In this document: positions 57,906 to 64,000 of the stretch, in pieces
Numbering within the stretch: the first letter of the stretch is position 1
Layout: every line of letters begins with the position of its first letter
Source of the DNA: Megaustenia siamemsis
Taxonomy: Eukaryota; Mollusca; Gastropoda; Stylommatophora; Ariophantidae
DNA: 64,000 nucleotides
Assembly: GCA_032433765.1 (NCBI GenBank)
Contig: JAVIAB010000156.1
Coordinates: 87,354,269 to 87,418,268 of the forward strand
Direction: 5' to 3'
Made by a program: the position numbers and the translations under genes
Notes under the pieces: model-generated
Seen by the model: only the letters and a program-made list of their open reading frames with translations
Database searches by the model: none
Told to the model about the DNA's origin: nothing

Positions 57906-58367
57906 TACTTCTGTTTTCTTACTATTCTAACTGAGACCTTTCTTGTTGCTTTCTTTTACTATTATGTCTATCATTTCTTGTAGTTCATTCTCTGTCTCTG
58001 CTATTAAGACTGTCATCAGCATATCGTAAATTATTTATATTGTGACCGTTGACTTCAATTCCTTTTTTGTCTACTATTGATCTCATAATTTATTCGCTGT
58101 AAAGTGAAAACAAATCCGGCGACAGAACACAGCCTTGTCTGACTCTTTGCTTTATATATTGGAATTGTCCTGTTTGGTTATTAATTCATAAAGCTGCTGT
58201 TTGTTGCCAGTACATGTTTTTTATAATTCGCAGATGCTTGCCATCAATGTTTAATTTCTCCAGCATATTGATTATTTCCACATGCTTTACTTTGTCAAAT
58301 GCTTTCGTGTAGTCTATAAAGCACATATATAGATCTTTCTATCAATGTTCTTAAGATGTATATTGCA

Positions 58368-59543
58368 TTATTGGTGCCCTTTCCTTCCACAAATACATTG
58401 TTCCTCACTTATTTCTGGTTTTATTTTGTTCCTTACACGTCTCATGATTATTCTTAGTAATATTTTAGTCATATGGCTCATGAGACTAATAGTGCGATGG
58501 CCTTCACAATCAGTGGCTCCTGACTTCTTCGGTATGGCTACAAAGATAGATTTTAGTAGATCTTCGTGTATGTGTCCAGTGTTATATATGTCATTGAGTA
58601 ATTTTGTTATGATTTGTACTCCCAGCTCTCCTAATGCATTTATCTCTTCGATTGTTATATTGTCAGGACCTGGAGCTTTGCCTCTTTTCATTTGTTGAAT
58701 TGCGTCCTCCACTTCACTCTGCATAATTGGTGGTCCTGTGTCTTCATTTGAGTTGTTTAATTCTGGTCTTTCATCATCATAGAGTTGACTAATATATTCT
58801 GTCCATCTTTCCATTGTCTTCTCCTGTCCCATTATTATATTTCCTTCCTTTGATTTCACACATCCTGAAACTTTGACTTCTTTTCTTCCTGTTAATTCAT
58901 TTAACTGATTGTGCATAAATTTTGAGTCTTTCTTTTGTTGTTTTTCCATTTCTTCACATTTCTGTTTTAACCATCCTTCCTTTGCTTCATTGCACTTGTT
59001 TTGGATCTCTTTGTGCAGTATTTTGTATGTCCGTTCTTCTTTCTTATGTTTTCTTCTTGCGTCCATTAGTTGTAATATTTCTTCTGTCATCCATTTCTTT
59101 TTGTTGATTCTCTTAGTCACTGGTATTACTTCTTTTGATGTTTGTTGAATCGATTGTTTGAGCATTTCCCACTGCTCCTGGATGTCCTGTATTTTCTCAA
59201 TAGCATTATATCTATTTTGTACTATCGTGCAGTACTTATCACTCATCTGTTTATCTACTCTTAGCATATCTAGTTCTAATTTTATATTTCTTGATGATTT
59301 CTGTGCCTTCCGCAGTTTTATTCTTATCTTTCCAACTACTGGTACATGGTCGCAATTGCAATCTGCTCCTGGTCTTGTTTTAACCGATGTTAGCCCATTC
59401 CTGAATCTTCTTTGTACCAGTATAAAATCAATTTGATTGTGTACTTTTTTGTCTGGGCTTTGCCATGTCCATAGTCGCCTAGGGTGTTGTTTGAACCAGG
59501 TGTTACCTATAATCATTTCATGTGTCTTTGCCCAATCTATCAA
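58368..59543 (-). pseudogene. RTE-A linker and reverse transcriptase N-terminal part
   Basis: 391 codons. The start is the end of the endonuclease (TWQSPDKKVHNQIDFILVQR, VKTRPGADCNCDHVPVVGKI). A long charged linker follows (KKWMTEEILQLMDARRKHKK, KCNEAKEGWLKQKCEEMEKQ). The RT begins with MKRGKAPGPDNITIEEINAL near residue 290 and continues through FVAIPKKSGATDC and LMSHMTKILLRIIMRRV, where it breaks near the FRKGRG-type motif. In an intact element this would reverse-transcribe the RTE RNA at the nicked target. Confidence 0.92.
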
Positions 59544-59556
59544 TTTATCCCCTCTG

Positions 59557-60237
59557 TCATTCGTCTCTCCAAGGCCATGCCCCCCCCCCCCCCCCAGTCA
59601 CATTTAGCACTTTAGCTGTTCCTACCTTTGCATTGAAATCCCCTAATATAATAGTTATTTCTTGGGGTTTACACTGTTCCATGGTTGCCTCTAGCTCCTC
59701 GTAAAAAGTGTCAATGTCTTCTTCTTCGCTATTACTTGTTGGTGCATAAACTTGAAATATGTTAATATCCATTGGTCTGCCTCTCAATTTTACTAGCAGA
59801 ATTCTGTCTGATACTGGCCAAAATCCTTTCACTGTTTTGCTTCTTTCTCTATCTAACATGATGCCTACTCCTCTTTCGTGTGTGGTTCCCCCAGAGTAAA
59901 TTACATTTCCACTGTCGCGTTGTAATAATCCTGCTCCTGTCCATCTCATTTCACATAGTCCCAAGATGTTCAATTTCATTCTCTTCATTTCTTGGGTGAT
60001 GTTTTCTAGTTTTCCAACCTGGAATGCTGATCTAATGTTCCAAGTTCCTATTGCTAGTGTCTCTTTATTTTTGATCTTGCATACAGTTGCTTGATGACGA
60101 TCGGGTGTCACCTGTAGCACATGACGCTCCCTACCGGACGAGGTGGCTGTGAAACCCCCATTAACGTCGTTAGCTGTAAATAGAAAGTTGTGATTTGTCA
60201 TGATTATTCCAGGCAATTTAAGAAGGTAGTTTGCCAT
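59557..60237 (-). pseudogene. RTE-A APE-type endonuclease
   Basis: 226 codons of an apurinic-endonuclease-like domain. TWNIRS lies at residues 65-70, the metal-binding glutamate in CEMRW at 95-99, FQVYAPTS at about 161-168 and LGDFNAKVG at about 198-206. The C-terminal part of the domain lies in the next frame because of the G/C run near 59580. In an active element it nicks target DNA to prime reverse transcription. Confidence 0.92.
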
Positions 60238-60643
60238 TCCTTTCCTTCTTGGCAGTTTTAAAATTAAAAACTGAAATAATACTAGTCAGAGATCGCAGCC
60301 ATTGTCTCTATACATGAGATCCTCTGCCTGCCATCGCGGTGTGGGGACCATAACCGGCACTAATTGTCGGCTGCTCCCACACCATCCACCACCTGCTCCA
60401 ATGGCTTCACATAACCCTGATAGGGGGACTAAACAGGAACTCCACCTTGCCCAGGGGTGTCCCGAAGACTAGTGGAGGAAAGGAGACGTCTTACTCCTCC
60501 TTTGGTAGGGCAGAACTCTACCCCGCTAACCCAAGGATAAAAATAGAAGTGTGAAAATAGTCAGCTGAAATATATAATAAAATTATTATTGATTGTTTTT
60601 TAACTACCAACTTCATGCATACACTTGCTACAGTAGCAGATAT

Positions 60644-60901
60644 AAATAAAAAAGTAAAGTACCCCAGTCACGCCAAGTGGCGTATAGGGAATATGGTGTT
60701 AGTGACCATAAATTTTACAGACCTTTGAAACAATGAATTTTGGGGTAATGTCGGTATTACGCCCGTGCCGCTTCACTTTCCCAGAAAAAAATCTGGTACC
60801 CATTAAAGGCTGGGTGAACCCGGAAGCCGTCGGTTGGGATCGAACCCTACCCCTTGTCCTTTGTAATCCAGTTCACTAACCACTGAGCTATCGCGGCTCC
60901 C
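60644..60901 (-). mobile_element. tRNA-derived SINE, copy 3 (most complete)
   Basis: Flanked by the 14-bp duplication ACAGTAGCAGATAT (60630-60643 and 60902-60915). On the minus strand it starts GGGAGCCGCGATAGCTCAGT and keeps A and B boxes (GGGTTCGATCCC). GGGAGCC can pair with GGCTTCC about 70 bases on, so the head still folds as a tRNA acceptor stem. The body matches copies 1 and 2, and the tail is CTTTACTTTTTT followed by A/T-rich bases. The tRNA species cannot be fixed by eye. Confidence 0.93.
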
Positions 60902-61080
60902 ACAGTAGCAGATATGCTTCACCTTATTGCAGCTTCGTTCATCTATGACTTGTAGTAGGTTTCACTGATGATGCTATTTTAAAGTTTGATTCTTTGTCAC
61001 ATATCGTTGGACAAACCCTCATGCTTTCTTGTCAGGAACATTTATACAGTAGAATCTACTCTAAGCATGAATCCTTATAT

Positions 61081-61348
61081 CTATCTATCTATTGTCTTTT
61101 CAAGCCAAAGACGGCACATAGGGCAGAACCACAATCTCAAAAACAGAAACCTTGCGTACTAAAATGGCACATATTGCAGAGATCACTGCTTCTAAAATCT
61201 ATGGCTGTTTCCATAACAATACTTTTTATAATGACAGCTTGTCAAGCCATCGATTAACCTCCTTAGTCGCCTCTTACAACATGCCTGGAAGGTCACAGTG
61301 TCACTATTCTTTACTTCCCTCATAATGAAGCCCCGGTAACACACGGGA
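61081..61348 (-). mobile_element. SINE-like element sharing the RTE-C tail
   Basis: 268 bp flanked by the 12-bp duplication GAATCCTTATAT (61069-61080 and 61349-61360). On the minus strand it begins CCCGTGTGTTACCGGGGCTT, contains GTTGTAAGAGGCGACTAAGG and ends with CTGCCCTATGTGCCGTCTTT, GGCTTGAAAAGACAATAGAT and a (GATA)n tail. The ending resembles the RTE-C 3' end at 29109-29170. It has no open frame. The 5' part is not obviously tRNA-derived. Confidence 0.75.
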
Positions 61349-61360
61349 GAATCCTTATAT

Positions 61361-62346
61361 ACTTTCAATTACAAAAACCCAAAATTTATTTCTTCTTTTT
61401 CCTTTATTTTGAGGGGAAAAAAAAAAGGTTATAACACAATTTGTGAAATTTGCCTAGCCAAAAAAAAAACAAAAAAACTGATAGTGCGTACTTTGCTTGT
61501 CAGTGTGTAAATTGGGTGGCATGCAGGATTAGCATGATAAGTTATGACCTGATTGCTGGGAGGCATGCAAGATTAGCATGATTAGTTATGACCTAATTGC
61601 ATATGGCAGTGGATGGAAGAGGTATGGGGTTTAGGGAAATAACGCATACAGCACAAGTTGTGGCTGCAGTTGGAGAAATGACTATTTTTTTTAACATATA
61701 GGCCAGTGGCCAATAGGCTTTTGTGATAAAAAATGAGTATTGGTGCACACATTATTCTCTACATGCGTGTTCATATCTATTTGTAAGATATTAAATTTGT
61801 TATCATGATGTCTTACAATACTGGCAAGAAATGCCAGCACATATCACTTTTATCAAAAGTGATGTTGATAAAGTGGACAAAAAGTTAAAATTAAAAACTG
61901 AAATATTCAGGGAACAGGATAGTCCCTCAAGCACACTACAAACAATCCAGAAGGACAGAAACAACATTATGTCAACGTTTACAAGTGTTAATACCAACAT
62001 TTTTGGAGGGATGTAGTTGCTCTATCTGTTTCTAAAATTTACAGGGTACATTCATATAAATAAACATAAATTGGATATAGCGAGAAATGGTTATGACAAT
62101 ATTTAGGTCTCGAGGATCTCGTTATAACCGGATTCTACTGTAATATATTGTTGATAAATCTTTTTAATTTCAAGTCAAGAACCTGTTTGGCAGATAAATC
62201 TCTTTAAAGTATAAATTGAACCTTAGTCAACAATTAGTTTCTCCTTTTATTTTGTATTAAAAGTACTTGAAAAAATTCATTCTGTGATGTATGCTGCAAA
62301 TAGCAGAAAAGGAATTTTAGTAATATGAGATATTCCCATATTCCAG
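61361..62346. other. Intron sequence before exon G
   Basis: Short A-runs (61418-61428 and 61461-61479) and a twice-repeated GCATGCAAGATTAGCATGAT-like segment near 61520-61590. An open frame at 61831-62016 (IKSDVDKVDKKLKLKTEIF) resembles a transposon end but has no splice borders or domain. Nothing else is recognised. Confidence 0.45.
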
Positions 62347-62450
62347 ACTCCAAGACACCAGGAAGTCTTGAAAGGAGAGGCATCAGTCAGACATATTCAA
62401 AGTTACCTCCTATCAAACCCAGAATAAGTTTGCTGAACTTTGGTAAAAGT
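62347..62450 (+). CDS. Host gene exon G (unidentified protein)
   Basis: 104 bp between TATTCCCATATTCCAG and GTAAGT. Two bases complete the codon from exon F, then 34 codons follow, with SKTPGSLERRGISQTYSKL and PPIKPRISLLNFGKS. The other two frames contain stops. It exits in phase 0. Basic and proline-rich; it may be a disordered linker. The family was not recognised. Confidence 0.72.
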
Positions 62451-62662
62451 GTAAGTCTGTCCATACTGTTACAGCAATTAAACTAGCACAGCAATAACTA
62501 TAGCCACCAGAGAGAGCTGAATCAAGTAATAAAACAACATTTTTGATAGACTGGGATCGTGTGACCGGAAGGCTTAACCCTAGATTACAATGTCAGCCTA
62601 TGGCTGACATGTTTACAATACCGTTATAGAAAGGACATGAATTATTACTAAAAAGTAACATT

Positions 62663-63484
62663 CATCATCATTATGTACCCTGCCGGCTGGCGTAGGCGAT
62701 CATGTCCCTCCACAATCTGCAGTGCATCATATCAGTTCTGTTGTTGACTGTTTTCCATGCCATGACACCAAGCTATCCAGTATTTTCTCTCTTTGTTGTC
62801 CGCGATATCTCTTTCCTTTTATTTTGCCAGTTGTAACCAAGTATTCCAACTTTCCTCTTCTCATGATGTGCCCAAAAAATGTTGATTGCTTCTTTCTGAT
62901 GTTTTTTAAGAGCTCCCTTTTTGTGTTGGCCTCTTTGAGAACTTCCTCATTGGTCTTTTTATCTGTCCAGGGAACTTTCAACATTCTTCTGAGAAATCCC
63001 ATCTCTGTGGCCTCTAATCGTCTTTTCATTTGTTTGTCTACTGTCCATGATTCACTTCCATAGGTCAGAATTGGTTCTATATAGCACCGATGAACTCTCT
63101 TTCTCATTTTTATTGACATAGATTTGTTGCATAAGATATTTTTCATTTTCTGAAATGCTGTTTTGGCCTGAGCTATTCTGCTTTTTATTTCTGTGGTGCA
63201 TCTCCCATCTGATGTAATTATTGTGCCCAAGTATTTGAAACGTACTTGTTTCAGATTTGTCTCGTTTATTTTTATGCTGCATGATGGTGATGATTGTTTC
63301 TTCGATATAACCATTACTTCTGTTTTCTTACTATTCAGACTGAGACCTTTCTTGTTGCTTTCTTTTACTATTATGTCTATCATTTCTTGTAGTTCGTTCT
63401 CTGTCTCTGCTATTAAGACTGTGTCAACCACATATCGGAAATTATTTATGTTGTGACCGTTGACTTCAATTCCTTTTTTGTTAC
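62663..63484 (-). mobile_element. RTE-A retrotransposon, 5'-truncated
   Basis: Flanked by the 13-bp duplication AAAAAGTAACATT (62650-62662 and 63485-63497). The minus strand encodes the RT palm and tail nearly identical to 57252-57905 (YGSESWTVDKQMKRRLEATE, LRRMLKVPWTDKKTN). The catalytic YADD reads YVVD here (NFRYVVDTVLIAE), and a small deletion near 63240 removes one or two codons. It lies in the intron between exons G and H. The high similarity to the full-length copy suggests recent insertion. Confidence 0.93.
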
Positions 63485-63541
63485 AAAAAGTAACATTAGC
63501 AGCTAAAAATATTGTGTTTTCTTTGAACTTTTTGACCACAG

Positions 63542-63820
63542 CTGTGTGTTTACATTAGAACAGACACGGGGAACTCGGAATCCCTGCCTCATGTTGATTT
63601 ATGGCCTGAGTTTGACTTCAGGGATCAGACATGTTGCAATGTCCATTGGTATGGACGCCGTAAGTCCATCAGTATGTTCGGTTACAACATAGAAATAAAA
63701 AGAACCAATTTCTTGGAAGATTTTTTCGTATCTTATGAGACTGTATCTTATGAAGTCAGGGGCATCCAACAACAATGGAAACAAATCAAACACCCAGGGT
63801 TCACCAGAAGTGGTAATTAG
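63542..63820 (+). CDS. Host gene exon H (tentative; 3' end uncertain)
   Basis: Entered in phase 0 after a TTTTGACCACAG acceptor, as exon G requires. The frame runs 92 codons to a TAG at 63818-63820: LCVYIRTDTGNSESLPHVDL, WPEFDFRDQTCCNVHWYGRR, then a charged tail. A strong donor GTAAGT at 63660 could instead end the exon at 63659 (118 bp, exit phase 1). The minus strand also has an open frame of 119 codons at 63599-63958, which cannot be excluded as the coding one. The region is clearly more GC-rich than the intron. Confidence 0.5.
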   Translation: MCVYIRTDTGNSESLPHVDLWPEFDFRDQTCCNVHWYGRRKSISMFGYNIEIKRTNFLEDFFVSYETVSYEVRGIQQQWKQIKHPGFTRSGN

Positions 63821-64000
63821 GAAGGGATTGGGGCGATTCTCCGATGTGAACTGTCTATGGGTTTCACGAAAAAAATATGATGCCTGTAACACAGAAGTCA
63901 TCAGAGGTGTTATGTCCTGGCAATCTAAAATGGGAGGAGATAGGAGTGCCAGAATCATGTTTGATGTAGTGTATGTTCACAAATTGTCTCCCAAGCTAAC
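63821..64000. other. Right edge, possibly coding
   Basis: Relatively GC-rich sequence at the window edge. A + strand frame with SRKKYDACNTEVIRGVMSW and GGDRSARIMFDVVYVHKL is open to the end. It may belong to a further exon of the gene, but no clear acceptor was fixed. The minus-strand frame 63599-63958 overlaps it. Confidence 0.35.

Larger units (their letters stand above)
57238..60533 (-). mobile_element. RTE-A retrotransposon, nearly full length
   Basis: A 3.3-kb copy flanked by the 11-bp duplication AGGATAAAAAT (57227-57237 and 60534-60544). On the minus strand it has a GC-rich leader (60240-60533), an APE endonuclease (59557-60237), linker and RT start (58368-59543), RT palm (57906-58367, decayed) and the RT tail (57252-57905). 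It ends in a (CAT)n or (ATG)n tail. APE plus RT without RNase H, ~3.3 kb in size and a trinucleotide tail define the RTE clade. At least three frameshifts, including one at a run of 16 C near 59580, make it inactive. Confidence 0.93.
17393..63820 (+). other. Uncharacterised host gene, partial, at least eight exons
   Basis: Eight short open segments on the + strand are each bounded by an AG acceptor and a GT donor, except the last, whose 3' end is uncertain. They lie at 17393-17636, 24961-25083, 44237-44374, 50315-50352, 52521-52635, 56249-56360, 62347-62450 and 63542 onward. From the second exon on, exit and entry phases match at every junction (0/0, 0/0, 2/2, 0/0, 1/1, 0/0). The first exon exits in phase 2 and the second enters in phase 0, so at least one exon is unseen between them. 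The encoded protein is hydrophilic and helix-rich with no motif I recognise. Both ends of the gene are missing or uncertain. Confidence 0.7.

Noticed and set aside
60820..60901. A tRNA gene on the minus strand
   Set aside because: The tRNA-like head is followed by a body shared with two other copies and is flanked by a 14-bp duplication, so it is a SINE.
63599..63958. Minus-strand 119-codon frame as a gene
   Set aside because: The + strand frame fits the splice phase of the preceding exons; the minus frame has no independent support, though it is not excluded.

Overview
This is a eukaryotic, almost certainly animal (probably invertebrate) nuclear window. It has no bacterial-style operons. 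Most of it is tandem repeats and non-LTR retrotransposon remains of the RTE type, together with a hAT DNA transposon, an I-type element with RNase H, a Penelope-like element, LTR elements and tRNA-derived SINEs. Between these lie short exons with canonical AG/GT borders. The species cannot be named from the sequence. In this annotation the RTE-type families are labelled RTE-A to RTE-E for cross-reference only.

Layout: 1-11598 is an uninterrupted array of a 41-bp satellite with a higher-order pattern, ending in a 100-N assembly gap (11599-11698). 11.7-17.3 kb is AT-rich with few features: one short RTE-A insertion, traces of old transposons, and a 40-bp minisatellite split by a foldback element. 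From 17.4 kb to the right edge runs a host gene on the + strand. Eight candidate exons were found (17393, 24961, 44237, 50315, 52521, 56249, 62347 and 63542). The reading phases of the last seven agree at all six junctions. The protein was not recognised. Its introns are inflated by transposons.

Intron contents: 17.9-24.6 kb is an RTE-B copy carrying a 2.2-kb 'craniofacial development protein 2'-like retroelement that itself carries a SINE. 25.5-33.2 kb is a five-layer nest: RTE-D, then a solo LTR, a hAT element, RTE-C and RTE-B, with target-site duplications for each of the four inserted layers. 33.2-37.1 kb is RTE-E split by an I-type LINE. 37.1-41.9 kb is an RTE-A copy split by a Penelope-like element with inverted terminal arms, each holding a hammerhead-ribozyme-like motif. 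41.9-49.9 kb holds another Penelope arm, two minisatellites, an RTE-B insertion and a 1.4-kb coding-free LTR element. 50-57 kb holds more minisatellites and fragments. 57.2-60.5 kb is a nearly full-length RTE-A with an 11-bp target-site duplication.

All transposon reading frames seen here are broken, truncated or interrupted; none looks able to move by itself. I found no clearly new biochemical system. The best leads are the uncharacterised split gene, the Penelope element with its paired ribozyme-like motifs, a small unnamed repeated insert (19549-19948 and 26014-26198), and the SINE that appears to share its 3' tail with RTE-C.
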